From SIG588 sp045591985 (GTDB taxonomy: Bacteria; Bacillota; Clostridia; Oscillospirales; Acutalibacteraceae), in the NCBI GenBank assembly GCA_045591985.1, contig JAZNTV010000002.1, positions 1 to 64,000 on the forward strand: a stretch of 64,000 nucleotides of DNA, given 5' to 3'. The translations under genes were made by a program, and so were the position numbers. Below are positions 41,533-50,510 of this stretch, piece by piece (within the stretch, counting starts at the first letter, position 1; every line of letters starts with the position of its first letter). The notes under the pieces were generated by a model. That model saw nothing but the letters and a program-made list of their open reading frames with translations. It made no database searches and was not told the origin of the DNA.

Positions 41533-42508
41533 GTACGGCACCTCCCCGTATCTTAGCGATCCACCGCGGCAGACGGTGACACAATTTCCAACAATGGCGA
41601 TCCAGTAGTTCCGACAGCAGGTTACACAGCAGCACTGCGAAGCACGCGCCTTCTTCGAACTTGCCGACACGGCGCAACAGCATCACCAGGATGCCCGCCA
41701 GCACACCGTATACACAACGCGCAAGCCAGTGACGCGGGGCGGTAACGGGATCGGCTAACAGAAATACGGCGGTCAGCATCAGGTAACCGGCGCACAGTTC
41801 CAACAACACACCGTATCCCACATGGCCGCCCACACGCGGAAACAGCATGGCATACAACGCACACGTGCCGATAAACGGTAACGCCACCCACGGCGACGAC
41901 GCACGACGCACGAACAAATACAGCATGCAGGCCACCAGAATGATCATCACCGAACCGATGGGACCGGGAAAGTTGCTCAGCATGATATCCATCGGACTGT
42001 ACGACGGCGTAGCACCCGCCTGCATCAGTGCTGCCGGCGACGTTTGAGTGATCACCTGCGACAGATCGGCGATCGACCGTTCCGGGTCGGGATAGGTAAA
42101 CATATAAGTGGGGAAGCACACCGTAACAAACGCGAGACCGGCCGCCGCCGGATTAAACAGGTTGCGCCCACGGCCGCCAAACGGCAGTTTGGCCACCAAA
42201 ACAGCCACGCCGCACGCCACCACCGGCACCCAATACGGTACGATGGGGGACATCGCCAGGCCAATCACGCCACCGGTGACGGCGGCTGTGCCGTCCTTCA
42301 ACGGCGCACGCTTCATTTGCAGTGCATAACCCAACACCTCGAACCCCATTGCGGAGGCAATTGCAATAAGCATGACATACAACGGACGCATACCGTAATA
42401 CACGCAGGAATACACCGCGAGCGGGATCAACGGGATCAGCACGTCCCAACAACGCGAGGATGCTGCCTCGATCTGCCGCCAGTGCGGCGTGGTACGAAAC
42501 GCAGTCAC
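41525..42508 (-). CDS. rnfD: RnfD-like membrane flavoprotein subunit
   Basis: 327 aa. Nine or so membrane helices. Keeps the family marks: LPFGGRGRNLFNPAAAGLAF and LMQAGATPSYSPMD, whose Thr167 corresponds to the residue that carries covalent FMN in RnfD/NqrB. So at least this flavin site is intact, although the RnfG-side partner and the flavin transferase ApbE are not in the window. GTG start at 42508 with GGAGGTG upstream; overlaps rnfC by 4 bases (GTGA). Confidence 0.93.
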   Translation of the reverse strand: MTAFRTTPHWRQIEAASSRCWDVLIPLIPLAVYSCVYYGMRPLYVMLIAIASAMGFEVLGYALQMKRAPLKDGTAAVTGGVIGLAMSPIVPYWVPVVACGVAVLVAKLPFGGRGRNLFNPAAAGLAFVTVCFPTYMFTYPDPERSIADLSQVITQTSPAALMQAGATPSYSPMDIMLSNFPGPIGSVMIILVACMLYLFVRRASSPWVALPFIGTCALYAMLFPRVGGHVGYGVLLELCAGYLMLTAVFLLADPVTAPRHWLARCVYGVLAGILVMLLRRVGKFEEGACFAVLLCNLLSELLDRHCWKLCHRLPRWIAKIRGGAVRE

Positions 42509-43779
42509 AGCTCACCACCTCCTTCGGCAATCACTTTCGCCACCGTGGCGATCTGTACCGCAAGATCACGGCCGGCGGGGCACACCGCGGAACACGCACC
42601 GCAGTTGTCGCACAATTCGGGATGCAACGCCACAACATACTCATTTTGCGCTTTTTCCAGCCGCTGTACGATCGCGGTCGGCAACAAGCCCGCGTGGCAC
42701 ACCTGAGCACAGCGGCCGCATCCCGCACACACGTCGGCGGCGGGGCGCGGCGGAGACGTAAGCGCAAGCAGACAGGTCACACCCGGCAATACGGGCATGT
42801 CGTCGTCTTCGGTCGCCTTACCGGTCATCACGTCGCCGAACACCAACACCGTCGGATCGGCCGCCAAACCACATCGCCGCAACAATTCTTTCGCGGGGGT
42901 ACCGAACGGTACACGCAGGTTACGCGGCCCGGCGACCGCGTCGCCCGTCACCGTGACCACACAGGCGGTATGCGGTTCGGAAAAGGCGGCGGCACGATAC
43001 AACGCAAGCAACGCCTGCACGCCGATGCGACGCACCGTTTTACCGGCCGGTTTCGCCGTATAATGCACCGCGGGATATTTTCCCCGCGTGATAAACAATT
43101 TTTTGTCGTCGCCCAACCGCTGCCGTAACGCGCGACGATGGTCGGCCGGCAAGGGTTGCACCGCCAGATGGTACTCCTCGACCCCCAAAACACGTGCCGC
43201 CAACCCGAGTCCTTCGTATACCGCCTCGACACTTTCACCGAGCACCGCCCACGCCGCCGAAGCATAGGGTTGGTCTTCCACGGCATCGCCGATCAAAAGG
43301 TCACACCCTTCTGCGGCCCATTCCCGCAGTTTCTCCGCCAGATAGCGACCGTCCAACTCGTCCACAACCGCGCGCTCACGCGCGATCTCGAGGATCTGCT
43401 CGGCCGACAAAGCGGCCGTGTCCACCCGCTCGGCAGGAGCGGGACGGCGCACATCCATGCAATCCATCACCAAACAAGTGATCTCACCATATACTGGGTG
43501 CGAGAACACCTTTTGAGCGGTATATACACCACTCACCGAAGAAAGCAACGGCGGCGCTGTTTTGTCCTTCGAATCGGCGACCGTCTGCCCACACAACACC
43601 GAACTGTACTGATGCAATGTCGGACGTTGTTCGCCGCCGCGCGACAACGGCAGATACACGCGGGATATCGCATCCGCCTCTTCCACGGCGCGACCCGCGG
43701 CCGGCGCCTTCATCGAAGACAGACGTATACCGCGCAAGGGAAATATTGCCATGTATTCCACGACCTTTCCGATTTCCAT
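42505..43779 (-). CDS. rnfC: RnfC-like iron-sulfur subunit without the NADH/FMN glycine motif
   Basis: 424 aa. N-terminal barrel-sandwich region (SRVYLPLSRGGEQRPTLH, LLSSVSGVYTAQKVFSHPVYGE), a middle that should hold GGAGFPT and NGAECEPYLTCD for FMN/NADH but reads LDGRYLAEKLRE and GDAVEDQPYASAAWA, a SLBB-like part (CVVTVTGDAVAGPRNLRVPFGTP), and two intact 4Fe-4S motifs near the end (Cys351/354/357/361 and 390/393/396/400). So clusters are kept while the NADH site appears lost. First gene of a coupled rnfCDEA run. GAGGGG precedes the ATG. Confidence 0.9.
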   Translation of the reverse strand: MEIGKVVEYMAIFPLRGIRLSSMKAPAAGRAVEEADAISRVYLPLSRGGEQRPTLHQYSSVLCGQTVADSKDKTAPPLLSSVSGVYTAQKVFSHPVYGEITCLVMDCMDVRRPAPAERVDTAALSAEQILEIARERAVVDELDGRYLAEKLREWAAEGCDLLIGDAVEDQPYASAAWAVLGESVEAVYEGLGLAARVLGVEEYHLAVQPLPADHRRALRQRLGDDKKLFITRGKYPAVHYTAKPAGKTVRRIGVQALLALYRAAAFSEPHTACVVTVTGDAVAGPRNLRVPFGTPAKELLRRCGLAADPTVLVFGDVMTGKATEDDDMPVLPGVTCLLALTSPPRPAADVCAGCGRCAQVCHAGLLPTAIVQRLEKAQNEYVVALHPELCDNCGACSAVCPAGRDLAVQIATVAKVIAEGGGEL

Positions 43780-43790
43780 TCATACCCCTC

Positions 43791-43819
43791 TTGTATGTAT
43801 TGCCGCAAAACGGTATGAT
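43791..43819 (+). promoter_or_regulatory. Promoter of the MecA-like gene
   Basis: TTGTAT, 17-bp spacer ending CGG, then TATGAT. No clear opposing promoter for rnfC is visible in the 71-base gap. Confidence 0.65.
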
Positions 43820-43850
43820 GGAACCATACATAAGTTAGGAGGGACTCTCC

Positions 43851-44381
43851 ATGCAGATCGACCTTACCGACAACGGATGTCTGGCCCTTATGCTGTCAGA
43901 CGACGAATTGTCCGCAATGGGGCTTTGCTTTGAACAACTGGATCGGCGAGACGCCGCCACACGCCGTATGTTACGCACCATGTTGCAGATCGCGCACCGC
44001 CGCGTGGGTTTTTCCGCCGAAGGGGCTCTTTCGGTGGAGGCATTGCCCACTGCCGACGGCTGTCTGCTGCTTGTCACGCCGTTGCCGCCGCGCGCCGCCA
44101 AACCGCTTACTTTCCGCATCCCCGACGAAGACGCCTTATTACAGATTGCGGCGGCATGGCCGCACGACGTTCACGCGTGGGGACAAAGCAGTTCGCTTTA
44201 CCGAACCGACGACGGATTTCGACTCATACTATACGGCACACCGCCTTTCGGCGCACTCAACGAATGTGCCGAAGTCACCGACGAACAGGAATCCTACGTC
44301 GCCGAACACGGTGCCGCATGGTTTGTGGGCGACGCCTTACCGCAGTTGCACCGACAGGTTATAATTCGTGAGTCAACGTGA
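43851..44381 (+). CDS. MecA-like adaptor protein
   Basis: 176 aa, shorter than B. subtilis MecA (218). The N-terminal substrate-binding pattern is MecA-like (MQIDLTDNGCLALMLSDDELSAMGLCFEQLDRRDAATRRMLRTML, GFSAEGALSVEALPTADGCLLLVTPL). The middle linker is very short, and the C-terminal part (DVHAWGQSSSLYRTDDGFRLILYG, EHGAAWFVGDALPQLHR) resembles the ClpC-binding domain. It would bring specific proteins to ClpCP. GGAGG precedes the ATG. Divergent from rnfC; its 3' end overlaps the end of rpe on the other strand by 23 bases. Confidence 0.75.
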   Translation: MQIDLTDNGCLALMLSDDELSAMGLCFEQLDRRDAATRRMLRTMLQIAHRRVGFSAEGALSVEALPTADGCLLLVTPLPPRAAKPLTFRIPDEDALLQIAAAWPHDVHAWGQSSSLYRTDDGFRLILYGTPPFGALNECAEVTDEQESYVAEHGAAWFVGDALPQLHRQVIIREST

Positions 44382-45003
44382 CGAGCGCTGTCGGGTCATC
44401 CGTGTTGTAAAACGCGCTGCCCATGACCACCGACGTGGCGCCCGCTGCCGCGACATCCCGCACGTTGCCGGCTTTCACGCCGCCATCCACCTGGATATCG
44501 ATATCCAAACCGCGGCGGTCACATTCCGCTCGTATAGCGGTGATCTTCGGCAGACACTCGGGACGAAAAGACTGCCCACCGAACCCGGGTTGTACCGTCA
44601 TCACCAACACCAGATCAAGCAACGGCAAATACGGCCACAACACCTCGACAGGGGTATCGGGATTGATCGACAAGCCGACCTTGCACCCCGCTTCGCGAAT
44701 GCGGTGAAGGGTCTCTTCAAGAGGCGACGAGCATTCTGCGTGGATCGTGATCATATCGGCCCCCGCCTTCACGTACGCATCGAGCAATCTTGCAGGATCC
44801 TGCACCATCAAATGCACGTCAAACGGCAACGCCGTCAGCGGTCGTAAAGAAGCGATCACCGGTGGGCCGAACGAAAGGTTCGGCACAAACACGCCGTCCA
44901 TCACATCCAAATGTAAGCGATCGGCGCCTTCGGCCTCCGCCGTTGTCACGGCGCGATCCAAGCAAGAGAAATCGCAGGTCATCAACGAGGGGGAAAGCTT
45001 CAT
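44359..45003 (-). CDS. rpe: Ribulose-phosphate 3-epimerase
   Basis: Interconverts ribulose 5-phosphate and xylulose 5-phosphate. 214 aa TIM barrel. Seen: LSPSLMTCDFSCL, HLDVMDGVFVPNLSFGPPVI with metal His and catalytic Asp, DVHLMVQDP, MTVQPGFGGQSFRPECLPKI and IQVDGGVKAGN with the second catalytic Asp. Links XylB output to the rest of the pentose phosphate pathway. Own promoter upstream; a small CTGCCG/CGGCAG hairpin lies in the leader. Confidence 0.97.
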   Translation of the reverse strand: MKLSPSLMTCDFSCLDRAVTTAEAEGADRLHLDVMDGVFVPNLSFGPPVIASLRPLTALPFDVHLMVQDPARLLDAYVKAGADMITIHAECSSPLEETLHRIREAGCKVGLSINPDTPVEVLWPYLPLLDLVLVMTVQPGFGGQSFRPECLPKITAIRAECDRRGLDIDIQVDGGVKAGNVRDVAAAGATSVVMGSAFYNTDDPTALVTLTHEL

Positions 45004-45055
45004 ATCTCACACGTCCTTTGCGCCCTGCCGTCATCGGCAGTCTATACTTATTCAT

Positions 45056-45084
45056 ATATTATCACATCTTTTAAAAAAACGCAA
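45056..45084 (-). promoter_or_regulatory. Promoter of rpe
   Basis: Minus strand: TTGCGT, 17-bp spacer, TAATAT. Confidence 0.65.
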
Positions 45085-45183
45085 GAGGGAGCCTTTATGT
45101 ATACCGTTTGTATAAATCGATTTGTATATTACGGTTTTGCCTTTTTCCGCTTTCCTACCCCCTCGTTTTACGAACGAGAGCAG

Positions 45184-45212
45184 TTGACAACCTGTTGTAG
45201 ATACAGTATAAT
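45184..45212 (+). promoter_or_regulatory. Consensus sigma-A promoter of the glycan operon
   Basis: Perfect TTGACA, 17-bp spacer, perfect TATAAT, about 48 bases before the glycosyltransferase ATG. The strongest-looking promoter in the window. Confidence 0.92.
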
Positions 45213-45259
45213 AGAGAGAACGCATAAAAGAAGTCGAAACGGACAAGGTGGGGAACGGA

Positions 45260-46477
45260 ATGCATATCTTGCAGGTAAACTGTTTTTACGATCGCGGAAG
45301 TACCGGCCGTATTGTGGCAGATATTCGCCGCGAAGCGTTGTCGGGTGGGCACACGGTAACCGTTTGTTACGGTCGACACGCCGCCGCACCGACCGATGGC
45401 GTATATAAAGTTTCCTCCGAGCGCGAAGCAAAGATACACTCCGTATTATCCAAACTTTGGGGGATAGAATTTGGCTTTTCTCCCGTCGCCACCGCCCGCG
45501 TCATCCGACGCATCCGCGATGAAAACCCCGACGTGGTACATCTGCACTGCTTGAACGGACATTTTATCAATGTGTACCGTCTGGTAAAGTATTTGAAAAA
45601 ACATCACATTCCCACCATCCTGACATTACACGCCGAGATCATGCATACTGCGGGCTGTGAGCATGCTCTTTCGTGTGAAAAGTGGACAACCGAATGCCAC
45701 CATTGCCCGAAGATCGGCGGAAAGCTCTCGCGTCTGGTGCGGGACGATGCGCGCCATTGTTTCCGCAAGATGAAAGCCGCCTTTGACGGCTTTTCCGAAC
45801 TCACCGTTGTGGGCGTCTCCGAATGGCTGACCAACCGCGCCGCCCGCTCCCCCATCTTCAGCGGTGCCAAGTTCGCCACGGTGGGAAACGGTGTTAACAC
45901 CGCGGTATTCTCGCCGCAAGACACCGCCGATTTACGCGCTCGGTTGGCATTGTCGCCGAATGAAAAAGTGATTCTCTATGTCACGCCGCATTTTACCCAT
46001 CCGTTGAAGGGGCACGCCGAAATGCTGGAGATGGCGCGGCGTCTACCGCAACATCGGTTCGTTATTGTGGGATTCGACAGCGATGCGAGCGCCCTGCCTT
46101 CCAACGTGACGCCGATCGCCCATACCCAAAATCCGGCGGAGATGGCCGCCTATTATACACTAGCCGACGTCACATTGCTGACCAGTGTGCGCGAAACGTT
46201 TTCGATGGTGACCGCCGAGTCGCTGTGTTGCGGCACCCCGGTCGTGGGATATGAAGCGGGAGCGCCCGAAACCATTGCCCTGCCCGATTACAGCACCTTT
46301 GTACCCCAAGGGGATCGCGATGCGCTCGAAGCGGCGTTGTCAGCCGCACTTGTGACCGATTACGACGCGGCAGCTATGTCGGCCGCCGCACACGAGACGT
46401 ATAAAACATCTGTGATGACCGCGGCTTATCTTGCTTTGTATGCCGCGCACACGAACGACGGAGGTGACACGCTGTGA
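45260..46477 (+). CDS. GT4-family glycosyltransferase
   Basis: 405 aa, GT-B fold. Opens with MHILQVNCFYDRGSTGRIVADI; the donor-binding half has VILYVTPHFTHPLKGHAEMLE and the GT4 E-x7-E block SVRETFSMVTAESLCCGTPVVGYEAG. A Cys/His-rich insert (CEHALSCEKWTTECHHCPK, residues about 138-156) is common in this branch and may bind metal. ATG at 45260 with AAGGTGG in front. First gene of a three-gene surface polysaccharide operon; sugar unknown. Confidence 0.92.
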   Translation: MHILQVNCFYDRGSTGRIVADIRREALSGGHTVTVCYGRHAAAPTDGVYKVSSEREAKIHSVLSKLWGIEFGFSPVATARVIRRIRDENPDVVHLHCLNGHFINVYRLVKYLKKHHIPTILTLHAEIMHTAGCEHALSCEKWTTECHHCPKIGGKLSRLVRDDARHCFRKMKAAFDGFSELTVVGVSEWLTNRAARSPIFSGAKFATVGNGVNTAVFSPQDTADLRARLALSPNEKVILYVTPHFTHPLKGHAEMLEMARRLPQHRFVIVGFDSDASALPSNVTPIAHTQNPAEMAAYYTLADVTLLTSVRETFSMVTAESLCCGTPVVGYEAGAPETIALPDYSTFVPQGDRDALEAALSAALVTDYDAAAMSAAAHETYKTSVMTAAYLALYAAHTNDGGDTL

Positions 46478-47544
46478 ATATCGGGATATTGACCTTCCAC
46501 TGGGCCGCCAATCACGGCGCCGTTCTGCAAGGCTATGCGTCGGCGCGGTATCTTGCCGCGCAATACCCCGACAGCGACGTGCGTATTATCGACTACGTGC
46601 CCGCCGCGCAGGAAATGTCCTTCCTCAATTTGTTGCGCCCCCGTCACCCGCGCGCCATGCTCGCTCGTTTCAAAGCCTATTCCAAAGGCCGCCGACTCGA
46701 CAGATTCCGCCGTGACCTGCCGCTGACCGCGCGTTTCTCCTCGAGCAACGCGATGCGGGAGGGGTTGCGTGATTTGGACCTTGCGTTTTGCGGAAGCGAT
46801 CAAATTTGGAACCCGGCTTTCACCTTACACGGCGAGGGCGGTCCCACCACCGCGTATTATCTGGGATTTTGCAGCGAACGGTGTACCAAGGCTGCGCTCA
46901 GTGTAAGTTTCGGTTGCACGGAATTCCCGCCCGAGGCGGCGGCCGTGGCGTGCCCCGCCATTGCCGATTTCGACGCTCTCAGTGTGCGCGAAGAGGACGG
47001 AGCAGCCATTCTGAAAACCCTGGGGTTTGAAAACGCCCGCGTGGTAGCCGACCCCACTTCACTGCTGCCAAGCGCCGCGTATCGCGAGATTTGCCAAAAC
47101 GTACCCCCGAGCAAAACGCCCTTTACGGCACAGTGCATCCTGCGCAAACAGAGCGCCGAAACCACCGCTTTGATCACGCAAGTGAACCGTGCCGTGGGGT
47201 TGCCTGTAAAAGACATTGAACCGTTGGCTATGGAGGAATGGCTGGCGGCGATCCGCGATGCCGATCGCGTCGTCACCAACTCCTTCCACTGCACCATGAT
47301 GTGTTTGAAACTCCACACGCCCTTCACCGTGATCTTGGAAAAGAAGGCTCGCGGCGGTATGAACGGTCGGTTCTTCACCTTGCTTCGTCGTTTCGGCTTG
47401 GAAGGGGCGATCGCAACCGATGGACATGCCGATATCTGTTTCACCCCCGACTGGGATGCGGTGGATGCCGAAATGGAGCGCTATGCCGCCACATTGAAAG
47501 AATATATTGCCGAGGTGACCGAAAAAGCCTATGAATCGTTATGA
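46474..47544 (+). CDS. Polysaccharide pyruvyl transferase family protein
   Basis: 356 aa. PS_pyruv_trans domain: NIGILTFHWAANHGAVLQGYASARYL at the start, DLAFCGSDQIWNP, AALSVSFGCTEFP, VVADPTSLL, and VVTNSFHCTMMCLKLHTPF near the end, the SFH-x-T region characteristic of the family. It should add a ketal pyruvate to a glycan or act as a related transferase. GTG start overlapping the glycosyltransferase stop by 4 bases, and overlapping the flippase gene by 14. Confidence 0.9.
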   Translation: MNIGILTFHWAANHGAVLQGYASARYLAAQYPDSDVRIIDYVPAAQEMSFLNLLRPRHPRAMLARFKAYSKGRRLDRFRRDLPLTARFSSSNAMREGLRDLDLAFCGSDQIWNPAFTLHGEGGPTTAYYLGFCSERCTKAALSVSFGCTEFPPEAAAVACPAIADFDALSVREEDGAAILKTLGFENARVVADPTSLLPSAAYREICQNVPPSKTPFTAQCILRKQSAETTALITQVNRAVGLPVKDIEPLAMEEWLAAIRDADRVVTNSFHCTMMCLKLHTPFTVILEKKARGGMNGRFFTLLRRFGLEGAIATDGHADICFTPDWDAVDAEMERYAATLKEYIAEVTEKAYESL

Positions 47545-48940
47545 GAAATTGCTGAAGAACTCCGGTGTGTTCTTCATTGCCAATATAGGCAGTAAACTGG
47601 CCACCTTCTTGTTGGTGCGCTTTTATACCGGTGTGCTGACGGCGGCCGAATACGGCACGGCCGATCTCTTGTTCTCCACCGTCAACCTGATCGTACCGAT
47701 CATTACCCTGTGTATTACCGAAGCGGCATTGCGCTTTTCGATCGACGACAAAGAAAATCGCCCGAAGATCCTCACCATGAGTTGTGCCATTGCCATCGGC
47801 GGCAACTTATTGTTGTTACTCGCGGCGTTTTTGCTGTGGGGTGCCGCACCCTTCGGCGGGCATCCGTTGCTGTTTTGCGGCATGTCGCTTGCCAGTTCGC
47901 TGCATTTGGTGACCACACAATTCACCCGCGGCATCGGCAAGACCAAGTTGTTTGCTCTGTCGGGCGTGTTACACACGGTGTTGCAGATCGGATTTAACAT
48001 CCTGTTCCTGCTTCCGCCGCTTTCGTGGGGTATCGCCGGCTATTTGTGGGCCTCCTTGCTCGCCAATGCGGTGACGGTAGTGATCGTGCTGGTCGGCGGT
48101 CGTCTGTGGGAGTATATTGCCCCCGTTTTCGACAAAGCCTATCTCAAGGAGATGCTGATCTACTCCTGCCCGCTGATCCCCAACCAGCTGTGCTGGCAAC
48201 TGATGCATTCTTCCAGCCGTTACGTGATCGTTTTTGTGTTGTCCGAAGCGGCCAACGGTCTGTATGCCGCCGCCAGCAAACTGCCAACCATCATATCGGT
48301 GATCAGCCATATCTTCTTCCAGGCGTGGCAACTCTCCTCGGTGGACGAAGCCAAATCGGCCGACAAAGCACATTTCTATTCCAAAGTGTTCACCGTGCTC
48401 GCCATGGTCCTCACTTGCGGCACCTCTTTCTGTTTCGTGATCCTGCAACCACTCTACAGCGTGTTTGTGGACGCCTCGTACTATGAAGGGTGGCGGTGTA
48501 CGCCCTATCTCTTCATCGGCGTGCTGTTTTCCTGTTATTCCGGTTTTATCGGCACCAACTACGTCGCCATGAAGAAGACCAAAGGCGCTTTTTTCACCAC
48601 GGTTGTGGGTGCCGTGTTGAACATCGTGCTGAATATCGTGTTGGTTCCGCATTTCGGCATCATCGGATCGGCGATCGCCACCGCTGTGGCCTATGCCGCG
48701 ACCTGGCTCGTGCGCGCGTGGGATACCCGCCAATTCGTTACCATTCGCTACGGTTTGCGCGATTTTATTCTGCCCACGCTCGTGTTGTGTACACAGGCAA
48801 CCTTGCTTACGCTGAACGTCACTTCGTGGATACTGCAAGCTGCCATGTTCGCCGCCGTCCTGGCGCTTTACGGCAAGGATATTTTCACCCTACTCAAACA
48901 AGGAGCCGGCATAGGCAAACGTATGCTTCACAAAAAATAA
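47531..48940 (+). CDS. Polysaccharide flippase (Wzx/MATE-like)
   Basis: 469 aa, 12-14 membrane helices. Starts NRYEKLLKNSGVFFIANIGSKLATFLLVRFYTGVLTAAEYGTADLL, the standard opening of Gram-positive Wzx-type exporters, and ends with a basic tail. It would flip the lipid-linked unit made by the two upstream enzymes. No polymerase or initiating transferase is in the window, so the rest of the pathway lies elsewhere. Confidence 0.92.
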   Translation: MNRYEKLLKNSGVFFIANIGSKLATFLLVRFYTGVLTAAEYGTADLLFSTVNLIVPIITLCITEAALRFSIDDKENRPKILTMSCAIAIGGNLLLLLAAFLLWGAAPFGGHPLLFCGMSLASSLHLVTTQFTRGIGKTKLFALSGVLHTVLQIGFNILFLLPPLSWGIAGYLWASLLANAVTVVIVLVGGRLWEYIAPVFDKAYLKEMLIYSCPLIPNQLCWQLMHSSSRYVIVFVLSEAANGLYAAASKLPTIISVISHIFFQAWQLSSVDEAKSADKAHFYSKVFTVLAMVLTCGTSFCFVILQPLYSVFVDASYYEGWRCTPYLFIGVLFSCYSGFIGTNYVAMKKTKGAFFTTVVGAVLNIVLNIVLVPHFGIIGSAIATAVAYAATWLVRAWDTRQFVTIRYGLRDFILPTLVLCTQATLLTLNVTSWILQAAMFAAVLALYGKDIFTLLKQGAGIGKRMLHKK

Positions 48941-48942
48941 GC

Positions 48943-48978
48943 AAAAAAATAACACGGCCGAAACCGTGTTATTTTTTT
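48943..48978. terminator. Bidirectional terminator of the glycan operon and tadA
   Basis: 15-bp perfect stem (AAAAAAATAACACGG and its complement), 6-base loop. It contains the tadA stop codon on the other strand. Confidence 0.9.
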
Positions 48979-49427
48979 ACTCGCTTTCGCAAATCGGCAA
49001 AAAATCGGCGCAACCGCTCGCCGCACTCCTCTTCCAATATGCCGCCGACCGTTTCGGGGCGGTGATTATACGGCAGATCGAACAGGTTGATCACCGAGGC
49101 ACAACTCCCTGCTTTACTGTCCGCCGCACCGTAATACACGCGATCGATGCGGGCGTTGATGATCGCTCCCGCACACATCGGACAGGGTTCGAGCGTAACA
49201 TACAGTTCACACCCGAACAGCCGCCAACCGCCAAGCGTGCGGCACGCGTCGTCGATCGCCTCCAATTCCGCGTGCGCCAAGGCGTTTTTGTCTTTTTCCC
49301 GCCGATTGCGGCCGCGACCGACGATCACACCGTCGCGTACCACCACCGCGCCCACCGGCACTTCGCCTTCGGCGGCGGCTTGGTCGGCCAAGACCAACGC
49401 TTCACACATATACTCTTCCGTTGTCAC
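48969..49427 (-). CDS. tadA: tRNA-specific adenosine deaminase
   Basis: Deaminates A34 of tRNA-Arg to inosine. 152 aa from the GTG at 49427. Zinc/proton motifs HAELEAI and EPCPMCAGAI are complete; GEVPVGAVVVRDG and RIDRVYYGA also match. The start overlaps the stop of the CPBP gene (GTGA) with GGAGGTC in front; the longer upstream frame lies inside that gene. Confidence 0.95.
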   Translation of the reverse strand: MTTEEYMCEALVLADQAAAEGEVPVGAVVVRDGVIVGRGRNRREKDKNALAHAELEAIDDACRTLGGWRLFGCELYVTLEPCPMCAGAIINARIDRVYYGAADSKAGSCASVINLFDLPYNHRPETVGGILEEECGERLRRFFADLRKRVKK

Positions 49428-50422
49428 CGCGCGACCTCCCCCAACACCGTCAGCGCGGTGTACACAACAAGCGTTGCGATGACGGCGGGATTCCCCCACA
49501 TCAATCCACCGCGCTTACGCGGCGACAGTACGCCGCGACGATCGGCCAGCGGGCGGACCGTTTCGGCAAACGCCGGATGCGCGGTAAGCAACAGACCCGC
49601 CGCCACACCAAGCAGCGCAATTCCCACAAACAGCACCATTTGCAACACCAACGCATGGTTTTCGGAAAGATAGAGCGACGCCCCATCCAAAGCCACCGAC
49701 AACGCATTGTTTACGAAATGGATCACCATACCGACCCACAGACGGCCGGTACGCAAATACACGTATCCGAACACCAAACCGAGCAAAAACGTAAACGGCA
49801 ACTGCGTAAGATTGCCGTGGGCAAGGCCGAACAGCAGCGCGGACAGCACCATTGCGCGACGCTCACCGCACGGTTGCAACGCACCGAGAATCCATCCGCG
49901 ATACAGGAACTCTTCCACCAGCGCGGGCAACAGTGCATAGGTAATGAGATTCAACAACAGCGGCAACCAGCCGGCTTCGGTATGAAAATCACCTTCGTAC
50001 GGCTTCACACCAAACAACTCCGCAAACGTCAACCAATAGTTAGTAAGATAATTGGCCAAGATGCAAAAGCCCACACCGAACAGCACCAACAACAGCCCTT
50101 CGAGCGGTGCCACCGGACGACGCGCGTTGCGTGAAAGCAACGGCTTTTGACGGAACGCCAACGCCATCAGTGCCGCCGGCAACAGCAACATCAGACAATA
50201 ATATCCGCCGTACAACGCATAATAGGCCACGCGATGCAGAGGCGAAACACCCATTTGTGCTTCAAAAGTCATTAAAATATCGTCAAGCAACAAGGACAGT
50301 CCCACCTGGATCGCCAAGGTGGACAACATGGTAAGCCCCACGAACCACGCCCGTTTACGCAACGCACGACGTTCAGTCTTTTCGGCGGCCCTCAACGCCG
50401 CTGTCGTTTGTTCATAGGTCAT
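49424..50422 (-). CDS. CPBP-family intramembrane protease (Abi/CAAX-like)
   Basis: 332 aa, eight membrane helices. Has the three family motifs: EEFLYRGWILGAL (paired Glu and Arg), FGLAHGNL with the first His, and HFVNNALSV with the second His and Asn. Likely a membrane protease or prenyl-protein processing enzyme of unknown substrate. GGAGA before the ATG. Operon with tadA. Confidence 0.9.
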   Translation of the reverse strand: MTYEQTTAALRAAEKTERRALRKRAWFVGLTMLSTLAIQVGLSLLLDDILMTFEAQMGVSPLHRVAYYALYGGYYCLMLLLPAALMALAFRQKPLLSRNARRPVAPLEGLLLVLFGVGFCILANYLTNYWLTFAELFGVKPYEGDFHTEAGWLPLLLNLITYALLPALVEEFLYRGWILGALQPCGERRAMVLSALLFGLAHGNLTQLPFTFLLGLVFGYVYLRTGRLWVGMVIHFVNNALSVALDGASLYLSENHALVLQMVLFVGIALLGVAAGLLLTAHPAFAETVRPLADRRGVLSPRKRGGLMWGNPAVIATLVVYTALTVLGEVAR

Positions 50423-50457
50423 TGCCGTATCTCCTTATCGCCTTCAAGATCTTTAAC

Positions 50458-50486
50458 AGTATACCAGAAAATTTTTCGCTTGTAAA
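50458..50486 (-). promoter_or_regulatory. Promoter of the CPBP-tadA operon
   Basis: Minus strand: TTTACA, 17-bp spacer ending CTGG, TATACT. Confidence 0.75.
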
Positions 50487-50510
50487 GAGGCGCAAATTCG
50501 CGAAAACCCC

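Noticed and set aside
40876..41670. Longer rnfE starting at 41670
   Set aside because: The first 46 codons lie inside rnfD with no family similarity; GTG at 41532 has a perfect ribosome binding site and gives a normal RnfE start.
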